Shown in pieces: positions 15,487 through 22,439 of a stretch of 29,735 bases of DNA. The translations under genes were made by a program, and so were the position numbers. Source of the stretch: an uncultured Eubacteriales bacterium (lineage in GTDB: Bacteria; Bacillota; Clostridia; Oscillospirales; CAG-382); the NCBI GenBank assembly GCA_934446095.1, contig CAKSDR010000015.1, positions 1 to 29,735 of the forward strand, in the 5' to 3' direction. The notes under the pieces were generated by a model. The model had not been told where the DNA came from. It made no database searches and saw nothing but the letters and a program-made list of their open reading frames with translations. Each line of letters starts with the position of its first letter. The stretch's first letter is position 1.

Positions 15487-15924
15487 ATGTATAACTATTT
15501 ATACCCGTACCTCTATGACTTTTACGGCAATTATTGGGCCAATCTTTTGGCTGTCGCCATGATCGTAATAGTAGCATTATATGTAATTTTTTCACTGTCA
15601 GCGTTAATTCTCTATTTGATAAGTAACTGGATACTTTACAAAAAAGCAGGAAAAAGCGGCTGGGAGTCAATAATTCCTGTATACAATGACCTTGTTTTGA
15701 TACAAATAGCGGGGCTTCCCCTTTGGTATATAATTTTATTGTTTATACCGATTGCCAATATTTATGCGAAATTTAGAATTAATATAGAACTTGCCTATAG
15801 ATTCGGCAAAACCGCCTCTTTTGGCGTACTTACTACAATTTTCCCGCAAATCTGTATCCCGATTCTGGCTCTCGGAAATTCGCAGTACGACTCGAACCGG
15901 CAATCTTTCAGCGACGGAATTTAA
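15487..15924 (+). CDS. DUF5684-type small membrane protein
   Basis: This 145-residue protein has about three hydrophobic segments. The family pattern is seen in YKKAGKSGWESIIPVYND, then LPLWYIILLFIPIANI, and ends with PILALGNSQYD. The function of this domain is unknown. The ATG at 15487 has AAAGGGGAAC upstream. A TTG at 15460 would add nine residues but places the ribosome site inside the gene. It follows the tRNA terminator and is bounded on the right by another strong hairpin. Confidence 0.8.
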   Translation: MYNYLYPYLYDFYGNYWANLLAVAMIVIVALYVIFSLSALILYLISNWILYKKAGKSGWESIIPVYNDLVLIQIAGLPLWYIILLFIPIANIYAKFRINIELAYRFGKTASFGVLTTIFPQICIPILALGNSQYDSNRQSFSDGI

Positions 15925-15954
15925 AAAATTAACACGTTTTTTGTGTTACGGCAC

Positions 15955-15990
15955 AAATCGGCGGAAGCAAAAACTTGCTTCCGCCGATTT
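15955..15990 (+). terminator. Strong hairpin between convergent genes
   Basis: A 16-bp perfect inverted repeat (15955-15970 and 15975-15990, 4-base loop) with TTTTAATT after it on the plus strand. It terminates the DUF5684 gene and may also stop minus-strand transcription, though the T-run on that side is weak. Confidence 0.85.
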
Positions 15991-15993
15991 TAA

Positions 15994-16263
15994 TTATGAC
16001 CTAATTTTTTTGAATAATTTTTCAAAGAATGATTTTTCCTCATACGTTTCGGATTTTGCTCCGACAAGTTTATATCCGGTCTGTGCAATCACGTCTTCAA
16101 GCCTCTTTTTATCAAGACTTTCTTTTGACACAACTACCGCCTCGCCCTTTGCGTGTGAAGACGAAACTTTTTTCACTGCAAAACTGCGGCGTATGACGTC
16201 ATTAATATGAGCCTCACACATTCCGCACATCATTCCGTCAATTTTCAATGTTGTTTTTATCAT
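15994..16263 (-). CDS. Heavy-metal-associated (HMA) domain protein
   Basis: This 89-residue soluble protein has an N-terminal HMA metal-binding fold. The GMMCGMCEAHI motif (GMxCxxC) holds the two metal-binding cysteines expected for Cu(I) or a similar thiophilic ion. GYKLVGAKS marks the end of the fold, followed by a charged tail. I place the start at ATG 16263, with AAAGGGG eight bases upstream; a TTG at 16269 is also in frame. It overlaps the end of the small membrane protein gene upstream, suggesting co-translation. The paired membrane protein could be its partner, but the metal is not known. Confidence 0.85.
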   Translation of the reverse strand: MIKTTLKIDGMMCGMCEAHINDVIRRSFAVKKVSSSHAKGEAVVVSKESLDKKRLEDVIAQTGYKLVGAKSETYEEKSFFEKLFKKIRS

Positions 16264-16378
16264 TTCCAACGCCCCTTTGCTTGTTTTCGTTTTTCAGAAT
16301 TTTTTTAATATATTTCTTTACAGTATAACTTAAAAGCATGAAAGCGCATGCTGCCAACGCATATAGAACTTCCTTCAT
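16238..16378 (-). CDS. Small single-span membrane protein upstream of the HMA protein
   Basis: A 46-residue peptide starts at the ATG at 16378, with AAAGGG seven bases upstream. A hydrophobic stretch (ALAACAFMLLSYTV) is followed by a lysine-rich tail. A longer in-frame version from 16438 lacks a ribosome site. It overlaps the HMA gene by 26 bases in another frame. No family recognised. Confidence 0.6.
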   Translation of the reverse strand: MKEVLYALAACAFMLLSYTVKKYIKKILKNENKQRGVGNDKNNIEN

Positions 16379-16452
16379 TTTTAACCCTTTCTCCGAGCGC
16401 GCGTATATTTGAAAATTATATGCAAATACTTTTCTCAAGGAGTGTTTGCATT

Positions 16453-16653
16453 ATGTATTACAAAAATCTGCACGAACTTATCTTTTCAAGCAGCAGTTCC
16501 ATGCGATATTTTACTTCGCTTCCCGTGGAAATACAACTTCTTCTTCATGAACACGAAAGCAGTATCCACACGTTATCCGACCTTCATATAAAAGCCGATA
16601 TTATATCAGGCTACAGAAAAGCCGTCTTGCTTTCCGAAAAAAAGCCCTACTAA
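16453..16653 (+). CDS. 66-residue protein of unknown function
   Basis: Begins YYKNLHELIFSSSSSMRYF and contains LPVEIQLLLHEH, suggesting a short helical protein without membrane segments. AAGGAG lies ten bases before the ATG. It diverges from the small membrane/HMA pair. Coding status is supported by the ribosome site and balanced composition only. Confidence 0.6.
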   Translation: MYYKNLHELIFSSSSSMRYFTSLPVEIQLLLHEHESSIHTLSDLHIKADIISGYRKAVLLSEKKPY

Positions 16654-16739
16654 AATCTTCGGCTCCCCCGGTCTTGGCGCATTGATTTTTGTGCATAGTG
16701 ATTATTTTATAACTATGCGCCCGCAAAATCTATAAGAAT

Positions 16740-16777
16740 AAGGGGAACGCAAATGTAAAAACATCGGCGTTCCCCTT
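16740..16777. terminator. Hairpin between the 66-residue gene and the Feo operon
   Basis: AAGGGGAACGC/GCGTTCCCCTT (16740-16750, 16767-16777) with an inner ATGT/ACAT stem. It lies between convergent genes. T-runs are poor on both sides, so termination is likely but not certain. A second inverted repeat, GCATAG/CTATGC, lies at 16693-16718. Confidence 0.6.
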
Positions 16778-16784
16778 TCCCTGA

Positions 16785-16955
16785 TTAATTTTTGTGACAG
16801 GAGCCTGACATAGGGCAGCAGGAGCAATTACATCCGCAGGACGACTTGCCCGCTTTTCTGTCTTTTACAAGTTTTACTATAATCAATAAAGTAATCACCG
16901 AAAGTATTGCACATACAACAATGGTTGCAAGATTATTTGAAATCCATGACAGCAT
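16785..16955 (-). CDS. FeoB-associated Cys-rich membrane protein
   Basis: A 56-residue protein with one N-terminal transmembrane helix (LATIVVCAILSVITLLIIV), a KLVKDRKAGKSS linker and a tail CGCNCSCCPMSGSCH with six cysteines and a histidine. This layout is the known small partner found beside FeoB in Bacillota. It probably helps handle ferrous iron at the membrane. GGGAGG precedes the ATG. It is the last gene of the Feo operon. Confidence 0.88.
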   Translation of the reverse strand: MLSWISNNLATIVVCAILSVITLLIIVKLVKDRKAGKSSCGCNCSCCPMSGSCHKN

Positions 16956-16976
16956 ATAAATCCCTCCCGTGACTTT

Positions 16977-17090
16977 TTATTTTCCGCCTTTGAAAAAACT
17001 TTTTATAACAAACACCGCTCCTATGAGCATAATTATCAAAGCGGAAATAACCACAATATCCGTATTGTTTACCGGAACATCAAATGCCAT
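16977..17090 (-). CDS. 37-residue single-span membrane peptide coupled to feoB
   Basis: One hydrophobic helix (IVVISALIIMLIGAVFVI) with a short acidic/polar N-terminus and a KSFFKGGK tail. The ATG lies one base after the FeoB stop, and the ribosome site AAAGGTGAG is inside the last FeoB codons. Too short for most annotations. A role as a FeoB accessory peptide is inferred from location. Confidence 0.72.
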   Translation of the reverse strand: MAFDVPVNNTDIVVISALIIMLIGAVFVIKSFFKGGK

Positions 17091-17091
17091 T

Positions 17092-19230
17092 TTACGCTCT
17101 CACCTTTTGAGCCTCTGCGGTTTTGTCTTTTCTGAAAAGCAGGTACAATATAACCGCAAGAACTGCAAACGCTATGACTGTAAATGCATTGAATGCAACC
17201 TGACCTATAATAAGTCCGCCTATCTGGTAAACCATAAGAGCTACGCAATATGCCAAAATATTCTGGAATGCAATAGCGAGCCAAAAATGTTTTCTCGAAC
17301 CAATCTCACGGGACATGCTCGAGATTGCCGCAAGGCAAGGAGAATCAAATAAGTTAAATACAAGGAATGATACTGCGGCAATGCTCGTGGGGAAGAATGC
17401 CTCGAATGCGCTGCGCATTGAATCTGCGTATTCTTCAATTTCACCAAGACCCGAAAGAACGCCCATTGTAGTTACGATTCCTTCTTTTGCAACAAATCCG
17501 GAAAGTGAAGATGCAACAGCCTGCCATGTCCCGAATCCCAACGGTTTAAAGATAACTGCTATCACACCTCCGATAACGGCAAGCAGACAGTTATCCTGGT
17601 CAACAAGGCCGAATTTTCCGTCCTGTACGCCGAAACTTCCGAGGAACCACATAACTGCACAGCAAAGGAACAAAATAGTACCTGCTTTTTTAAGGAATGC
17701 CCATATTCTTTCCCATACGTGAATAAGTACGCCCTTAACAGACGGGAAGTGATACTGAGGAAGTTCCATAACGAAAGGTGCCGGATCTCCGGAAAATTCT
17801 TTTGTCTTTTTAAGTATAATACATGAAATAATAACTACTGCAATTCCAAGGAAATACATACACGGTGCCATCCACCATGCCCCGCCCATAAGGAATCCGG
17901 CTATAAGTGCAATTACGGGAAGTTTTGCTCCGCAAGGTATGCATGTTGTCGTCATCATTGTCATACGGCGGTCTTTTTCATTTTCAATCGTGCGGCATGC
18001 CATGATTCCGGGAACTCCGCATCCCGAAGAAATAAGGAACGGGATAAATGATTTTCCGGAAAGACCGAATTTACGGAAAATTCTATCCATAATAAACGCC
18101 ACACGCGCCATATATCCGCAGTCTTCAAGAATTGAAAGGAACAAGAATACTATCGCCATCTGAGGCGCAAAGCCGATAGGCGCTGCAAGTCCTCCGATAA
18201 TGCCGTCAACCACAAGGGAAATTACCCATTCCGAAGCACCTGCATTTTCAAGCAGAGTCGATACTCCGGGCTGAATCCATTCTCCGAACAACGTATCGTT
18301 CGTCCAGTCGGTAACCAGACCTCCGAGAGTTGAAACCGAAACATAATATACAAAGAACATTATAAGTGCGAAAATAGGAAGCCCGAGCCAGCGGTTTGTA
18401 ACAACTTTATCTATTTTATCCGAAACTGTAAGTTTTCCCGCCGATTTTTTCTTGTAGCAAGTCTTCATAAGATCTGCAATGTAAATATAACGGGCATTTG
18501 TAATAATACTTTCGGCATCGTCATCAAGTTCTTTTTCCGCCGTCTTTATATCCTCTTCAATATGGGCTTTTGCGGCAGCGTCAAGACTTAATTTTTCAAG
18601 GACTTTTTCATCGCGTTCAAAAATTTTTATTGCATACCAGCGCTGCTGTTCTTCGGGGAACTGGTGAACTGCCGCCTCTTCGATATGAGCGATAACATGT
18701 TCAACGGGTCCGTCAAACGTATGCATGGGAACTGTTTTTTCTCTTCCGGCAGCCTGTATTGCCGCTTCGGCAGCCTCCATAATGCCGGTTCCCTTAAGAG
18801 CCGAAATTTCAACTATCTTGCATCCGAGTCTTCTTGACAGTTCGGCTGTATTTATCTTATCGCCGTTTTTGCGTACGACATCCATCATGTTGATGGCTAT
18901 TACAACCGGTATTCCGAGTTCGGTAAGCTGTGTTGTAAGATAAAGGTTTCTCTCAAGGTTCGTTCCGTCGATAATATTAAGTATTACATCAGGACGTTCG
19001 TCTATAAGATAATTTCTCGCAACAACTTCTTCAAGCGTATAAGGTGAAAGCGAGTAAATTCCGGGAAGGTCGGTAATGACAACCCCGTCATGCTTTTTAA
19101 GTTTTCCTTCCTTTTTTTCTACCGTAACTCCGGGCCAGTTACCAACATATTGATTGGAACCTGTAAGCGCATTAAAAAGCGTTGTCTTGCCGCAGTTCGG
19201 GTTTCCCGCAAGGGCAATTCGTAAATTCAT
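17092..19230 (-). CDS. feoB: Ferrous iron transporter FeoB
   Basis: This 712-residue membrane transporter imports Fe(II). The N-terminal G-domain shows GNPNCGKTT (residues 9-16), DLPG (54-57) and NMMD (114-117), followed by a helical GDI-like region. From about residue 280 come the membrane segments with Gate domains, including SGCGVPGIMA and IPCGAKLPVI, where the conserved Cys residues of the pore lie. The length is typical for a clostridial FeoB without C-terminal extension. It is preceded by two feoA genes and followed immediately by two small membrane proteins. Confidence 0.96.
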   Translation of the reverse strand: MNLRIALAGNPNCGKTTLFNALTGSNQYVGNWPGVTVEKKEGKLKKHDGVVITDLPGIYSLSPYTLEEVVARNYLIDERPDVILNIIDGTNLERNLYLTTQLTELGIPVVIAINMMDVVRKNGDKINTAELSRRLGCKIVEISALKGTGIMEAAEAAIQAAGREKTVPMHTFDGPVEHVIAHIEEAAVHQFPEEQQRWYAIKIFERDEKVLEKLSLDAAAKAHIEEDIKTAEKELDDDAESIITNARYIYIADLMKTCYKKKSAGKLTVSDKIDKVVTNRWLGLPIFALIMFFVYYVSVSTLGGLVTDWTNDTLFGEWIQPGVSTLLENAGASEWVISLVVDGIIGGLAAPIGFAPQMAIVFLFLSILEDCGYMARVAFIMDRIFRKFGLSGKSFIPFLISSGCGVPGIMACRTIENEKDRRMTMMTTTCIPCGAKLPVIALIAGFLMGGAWWMAPCMYFLGIAVVIISCIILKKTKEFSGDPAPFVMELPQYHFPSVKGVLIHVWERIWAFLKKAGTILFLCCAVMWFLGSFGVQDGKFGLVDQDNCLLAVIGGVIAVIFKPLGFGTWQAVASSLSGFVAKEGIVTTMGVLSGLGEIEEYADSMRSAFEAFFPTSIAAVSFLVFNLFDSPCLAAISSMSREIGSRKHFWLAIAFQNILAYCVALMVYQIGGLIIGQVAFNAFTVIAFAVLAVILYLLFRKDKTAEAQKVRA

Positions 19231-19314
19231 ATCATAAGCCTGCCTTTCAATATAATTTCGGCATTACATAGACAATGCCGTAAAATAAAGGAAAATATTC
19301 CTGTTTTTTTGCGG

Positions 19315-19536
19315 TTATTCTACCTCAATCATTTCGGCATCCGCTTTTCTGAGTGACAATTCATATCCGCGAACGGACACTTCAATCGGATCTCCGAGCG
19401 GTGCTACCTTACGGACATAAACTTCAACGCCTTTTGTAATGCCCATATCCATAATGCGGCGCTTTACGGCTCCTTCGCCGTGAAGTTTTACAACCTTTGC
19501 GGTATCTCCGATCTTTACAGTTCTCAGAGTTTTCAT
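19315..19536 (-). CDS. feoA: FeoA-family protein (copy proximal to feoB)
   Basis: A 73-residue SH3-like cytoplasmic protein that assists FeoB. It shows the family pattern RRIMDMGITKGVEVYVRKVAPLGDP and the end SLRKADAEMIEV. It is 84 bases upstream of feoB and has a GGGGGATATTGGGCA context before the ATG. Confidence 0.92.
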   Translation of the reverse strand: MKTLRTVKIGDTAKVVKLHGEGAVKRRIMDMGITKGVEVYVRKVAPLGDPIEVSVRGYELSLRKADAEMIEVE

Positions 19537-19601
19537 TGCCCAATATCCCCCTTTATTAAAAAATATACATTTTTTGGCTTCATTGTATGTAATAAAAAAG
19601 T

Positions 19602-19814
19602 TTATACCATGATTTTCCGAGCCATCTCTTCGCTTATAGCAACTCTTGCTTCCTTTACATTTACTATAAGATTTCCGCCCAGAGTATTTATTATCCTGAC
19701 GCTTCCGCCGACAACAAATCCTAAGTTCTCCAGATGTTTTTTGACCTCCGGACTTCCTCCGATTTTTTTAATGGTATTTTCTTCACCTGCTTCTGCAAGA
19801 CAAAGAGGCATCAT
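19602..19814 (-). CDS. feoA: FeoA-family protein (first gene of the Feo operon)
   Basis: A 70-residue FeoA paralogue, diverged from its neighbour: KKHLENLGFVVGGSVRIINTLGG, then VNVKEARVAISEEMARKI. GAGGG precedes a doubled ATG at 19814/19811, either of which could be used. It is the first gene after the predicted promoter and operators. Double feoA arrangements are common in Clostridia; the two copies may do different jobs. Confidence 0.9.
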   Translation of the reverse strand: MMPLCLAEAGEENTIKKIGGSPEVKKHLENLGFVVGGSVRIINTLGGNLIVNVKEARVAISEEMARKIMV

Positions 19815-19862
19815 ACAAATCCCTCGCTTTATATCATTGTTGCCGCCGGTGCATAATGTTAA

Positions 19863-19876
19863 TTAGTTTATGCTAA
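19863..19876. promoter_or_regulatory. Operator-like inverted repeat, site 1
   Basis: TTAGTTTATGCTAA, an imperfect version of the 14-bp repeat at sites 2 and 3. It lies downstream of the predicted Feo start, in the leader. Confidence 0.6.
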
Positions 19877-19895
19877 CCGTAAGCCTTAAAAATAA

Positions 19896-19909
19896 TTAGC
19901 GTATGCTAA
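19896..19909. promoter_or_regulatory. Operator-like inverted repeat, site 2 (over the Feo start point)
   Basis: TTAGCGTATGCTAA, a perfect 5-4-5 inverted repeat. It sits a few bases after the expected transcription start, a typical repressor position. The TTAG...CTAA form resembles DtxR/IdeR-type sites more than Fur boxes; the protein is not in the window. Confidence 0.75.
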
Positions 19910-19918
19910 CTATGTTAT

Positions 19919-19947
19919 ATAATATACCTTTTTGTAAAACATGTCAA
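19919..19947 (-). promoter_or_regulatory. Promoter of the Feo operon
   Basis: TTGACA at 19947-19942, 17-base spacer, TATTAT at 19924-19919 on the minus strand. The start is predicted near 19912, adjacent to operator site 2. Confidence 0.85.
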
Positions 19948-20003
19948 GGGTTTTTAATAAAAACGGTGATATTTTTCAAAAAATCGTCAGAATGCTCAAC
20001 GCA

Positions 20004-20017
20004 TTAGCGTATGCTAA
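20004..20017. promoter_or_regulatory. Operator-like inverted repeat, site 3
   Basis: TTAGCGTATGCTAA, identical to site 2. It lies about 57 bases upstream of the Feo -35 box. It could allow cooperative binding or DNA looping with sites 1 and 2. Confidence 0.7.
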
Positions 20018-20048
20018 CTAAAATATTTATGCAAAATAAACATGTCGT

Positions 20049-20086
20049 AAAAAACAGAAAAATGGCAGGATAATCCCGTCATTTTT
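20049..20086 (-). terminator. Terminator after the thioredoxin/FTR-like pair
   Basis: On the minus strand, AAAAATGACGGGA/TCCTGCCATTTTT (20086-20074 and 20070-20058), with one mismatch, is followed by CTGTTTTTT. Confidence 0.8.
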
Positions 20087-20095
20087 CCCAAAATT

Positions 20096-20296
20096 TTACT
20101 TTTCCTTATAATATAGCATGCAATGGCAGTACCCTTCGAAATCCGGGTCATTTATCTGTTCGCGAAATTCACGGCATATGCATTTTGTATCCTCGTTACG
20201 GACTCTTTTGCACGGGCAGTATCCGCCGGTTCTTTCGAGTCCTTCTTTTACGATTCTTACAACCTCTGCGTCTTCGTTATACCTTACTTTGGACAT
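20096..20296 (-). CDS. Ferredoxin-thioredoxin reductase catalytic-chain-like protein
   Basis: A 66-residue protein with the cysteine set of FTR catalytic chains: CPC (27-29), CxC (39-41) and CHC (57-59), the last followed by MLYYKE. In plant FTR these cysteines hold a 4Fe-4S cluster next to a redox disulfide that reduces thioredoxin. The spacing here (9 and 15 residues between motifs) differs from plants and fits the short bacterial form. The ATG at 20296 is one base after the thioredoxin stop, with GCGGAG overlapping; a longer frame from 20386 would overlap trxA. The pairing suggests it reduces that thioredoxin with electrons from ferredoxin. No variable subunit is seen. Confidence 0.82.
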   Translation of the reverse strand: MSKVRYNEDAEVVRIVKEGLERTGGYCPCKRVRNEDTKCICREFREQINDPDFEGYCHCMLYYKEK

Positions 20297-20297
20297 A

Positions 20298-20603
20298 TTA
20301 CTCCGCATCCTCCAGCAGTGCTGCGATTTTTTCTTTCGGAACAAATCCGGTACTTTTTCCGCAGCATTTGCCGTCCTTAAAGGCAAGCACTGTAGGGATT
20401 ACTTCGATTCCGTATTCTTCCGCAAGTTCTTCTTGTTCATCTATATTTACCTTTCCCGTTTTATATTCCTCGGAAAGTTCCTCAATCACAGGAGCAAGCA
20501 TTCTGCAAGGTCCGCACCACGCAGCCCAGAAGTCTACCAATACCGGTTCTTTGCTTTCAAGCACATATTCGGAAAAATTTTCTTTTGTAAGTTCTGTCGT
20601 CAT
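20298..20603 (-). CDS. trxA: Thioredoxin
   Basis: A 101-residue cytoplasmic disulfide reductase with the active site WCGPC at residues 29-33, preceded by VLVDFWAA, and the cis-proline in VIPTVLAF. AAAAGGAGGG precedes the ATG. It is translationally coupled to the FTR-like protein that follows. Confidence 0.95.
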   Translation of the reverse strand: MTTELTKENFSEYVLESKEPVLVDFWAAWCGPCRMLAPVIEELSEEYKTGKVNIDEQEELAEEYGIEVIPTVLAFKDGKCCGKSTGFVPKEKIAALLEDAE

Positions 20604-20658
20604 AAAATCCCTCCTTTTTAATTTACGTCACTTTTATTAATTTGCAATATGAATATAA

Positions 20659-21078
20659 TTATTCTTTGTTTTTAAGTCTGTCAAGATACGTCTGCAAAAT
20701 TATCTGCGCCGAAAGCGTATCCACGGCGGCCTTTCTTTTTTTCCCGAAAGTGCCGGTCATGTCCATATAATCCGCCGCAAGAATCGTTGTTCTTCTCTCG
20801 TCGACAAGTTCGGTTTCAAGCCCGAATTTTTCTCTCAGAAGCTGTGCGAATTTTTCCGACCGCTCGGCTCTCGGACCCACACTGCCGTTCATATTCACGG
20901 GATATCCTATAACCACGGTTTTGACATCAAGTTCCCTTGCCTTATTTCCGGCAATATCCACCGCATTTTTTATCCCCGAAACTTCAAATGTTCCGATTCC
21001 TCCGGCAAGAAACATTGTCGGATCCGAAACTGCAAGTCCCATTCTGGACTCTCCGAAATCAACACCGAGTACTCTCAA
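20659..21078 (-). CDS. ruvX: RuvX/YqgF-type Holliday junction resolvase-like nuclease
   Basis: A 139-residue RNase H-fold protein. It starts RVLGVDFGESRMGLAVSDP, has VVIGYPVNMNGSVGPRA in the middle, and ends with AAVDTLSAQIILQTYLD, giving the conserved acidic residues. The family is linked to pre-16S rRNA processing and Holliday junctions. The start is a TTG at 21078 with AAGGAG seven bases upstream. It lies 11 bases after hpt. Confidence 0.93.
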   Translation of the reverse strand: MRVLGVDFGESRMGLAVSDPTMFLAGGIGTFEVSGIKNAVDIAGNKARELDVKTVVIGYPVNMNGSVGPRAERSEKFAQLLREKFGLETELVDERRTTILAADYMDMTGTFGKKRKAAVDTLSAQIILQTYLDRLKNKE

Positions 21079-21089
21079 CTTTTTTCTCC

Positions 21090-21638
21090 TTATTTTTCAT
21101 ACACTTCGTGTTTCAAAACTCCGATAAACGGAAGTTCCCTATACTTTTCCGCATAGTCAAGACCGTATCCCACAAGAAACTCGTCCGGAACTTCGGTTCC
21201 GACATAATCAGCTTCAAAATCCACGGTTCTCTTGTAGGGTTTATCGAGAAGAGTGCATGTTTTTACGCTCTTCGCGCCTTTCAGTTTCAAATAATCCGAA
21301 AGATATGCAAGTGTTTTGCCGCTGTCAATAATATCTTCAACTATCAAAATATCGAGAGTTTGTATATCCTTGCGCATAAGGTCAAGTATAATATTTATAT
21401 TTCCGGAAGAAACCGTTCCGGCTCCGTAAGAAGAAACTTTCATAAAATCTATTTCAACCGGAACTTTTATCTTTTTCATAAGTTCGCCCATAAACACAAC
21501 CGAGCCTTTAAGAATGCACAAAAGCAGAAGTTTATGGCCTTCTTTTCCGTAATCGCGGTCTATTTCACCTGCAACGCGGGTAATTATTTTTTCGATCTGC
21601 TCTTCCGATAAAATTACTTTTTCAATGTCATTATGCAT
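21090..21638 (-). CDS. hpt: Hypoxanthine (guanine) phosphoribosyltransferase
   Basis: A 182-residue purine salvage enzyme converting hypoxanthine or guanine plus PRPP into IMP or GMP. The PRPP-binding loop VEDIIDSGKT is at residues 100-109. CILKGSVVFMGEL and SYGAGTVSSG are further family blocks, and DEFLVGYGLDYAEKYR is near the end. GAGGTAG precedes the ATG. It is the first gene of a minus-strand unit with ruvX. Confidence 0.95.
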   Translation of the reverse strand: MHNDIEKVILSEEQIEKIITRVAGEIDRDYGKEGHKLLLLCILKGSVVFMGELMKKIKVPVEIDFMKVSSYGAGTVSSGNINIILDLMRKDIQTLDILIVEDIIDSGKTLAYLSDYLKLKGAKSVKTCTLLDKPYKRTVDFEADYVGTEVPDEFLVGYGLDYAEKYRELPFIGVLKHEVYEK

Positions 21639-21669
21639 TATTTCTACCTCATTATTCTTTTGTATATAA

Positions 21670-21698
21670 AGTATAACATAAAAACCCTTTCAGTTCAA
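21670..21698 (-). promoter_or_regulatory. Promoter of hpt-ruvX
   Basis: TTGAAC at 21698-21693, 17-base spacer, TATACT at 21675-21670 on the minus strand. It is divergent from the lipoprotein-secA promoter. Confidence 0.7.
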
Positions 21699-21764
21699 TA
21701 ATATTATAAAAAATAAATTTATATAATAAATGTATAATTTACATTTTATTTTTACAAAATTGTA

Positions 21765-21793
21765 TTTACATAAAATAAATTTTATATTATAAT
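21765..21793 (+). promoter_or_regulatory. Promoter of the lipoprotein-secA unit
   Basis: TTTACA at 21765-21770, 17-base spacer, TATAAT at 21788-21793, in a very AT-rich stretch. Confidence 0.7.
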
Positions 21794-21836
21794 ATATTGA
21801 TATCTATAAAATACTACTTATTATGCGGAGGACGTT

Positions 21837-22409
21837 TTGAAAAGAAAAGTTTTTTTGATTTTTATAAGCATTGTAATGTGTTCGTATTCATTATGTTCAT
21901 GCACAAAAAAAGAAGAAGACCTCAGCCTTCCCGACGGAATGCTGCTCGGACAGAGCGACGCCGGAGATTACAAATTTCAGTACCCCGAAACATGGGATAC
22001 AATAAGACAGGACGGCATGTTTGCAATAAAGTCAAAGACTTCTTCGTCAGTTATTTCCGCTTCATGCTACACTCTTAAAAAAGATTCTTTTTCGGATGCG
22101 GAAAAATATATCTACGGAGAAAATGAAAATGCCGGGTATTTGAGTGTTATTGAGCAAACATTCGGCAAGGATTACACGCTGACATCAGTCGATGACATTA
22201 CGATAGACAGAATTCCGTCAAAATCAGTAAAATATCATATAAAAACCGGCGACGACGAATATGACGTTGATACCGTGCTTGTATTCCGCACAAGCGAAAG
22301 CGATGGCGAAACCACTCTTTACAGTCTTACATTCACGGCGCTTTCTGAAAATTACAAGGAAGACGCTTCGGTCTTTAAAACAGTAACCGACAGTTTTGTT
22401 TTCGATTAA
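21837..22409 (+). CDS. Lipoprotein, PsbP-like fold
   Basis: A 190-residue exported protein. The N-terminus KRKVFLIFISIVMCSYSLCSC is a lipoprotein signal with the lipid-accepting cysteine probably at residue 22 (lipobox LCSC). The mature part, with YKFQYPETWDTI, resembles small PsbP-like domain proteins of unknown function in Gram-positives. The start is a TTG at 21837, four bases after CGGAGGA. It lies 30 bases upstream of secA and probably shares its promoter. Confidence 0.75.
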   Translation: MKRKVFLIFISIVMCSYSLCSCTKKEEDLSLPDGMLLGQSDAGDYKFQYPETWDTIRQDGMFAIKSKTSSSVISASCYTLKKDSFSDAEKYIYGENENAGYLSVIEQTFGKDYTLTSVDDITIDRIPSKSVKYHIKTGDDEYDVDTVLVFRTSESDGETTLYSLTFTALSENYKEDASVFKTVTDSFVFD

Positions 22410-22439
22410 ATCGTGATATTTATTTGAAAGGATATTATT

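Noticed and set aside
19863..20017. Fur boxes or CRISPR-like repeats
   Set aside because: The sites lack the GATAAT-type Fur pattern, and spacing and number do not fit an array.
20297..20386. Longer version of the FTR-like protein
   Set aside because: It would overlap thioredoxin out of frame; ATG 20296 is coupled to the thioredoxin stop.
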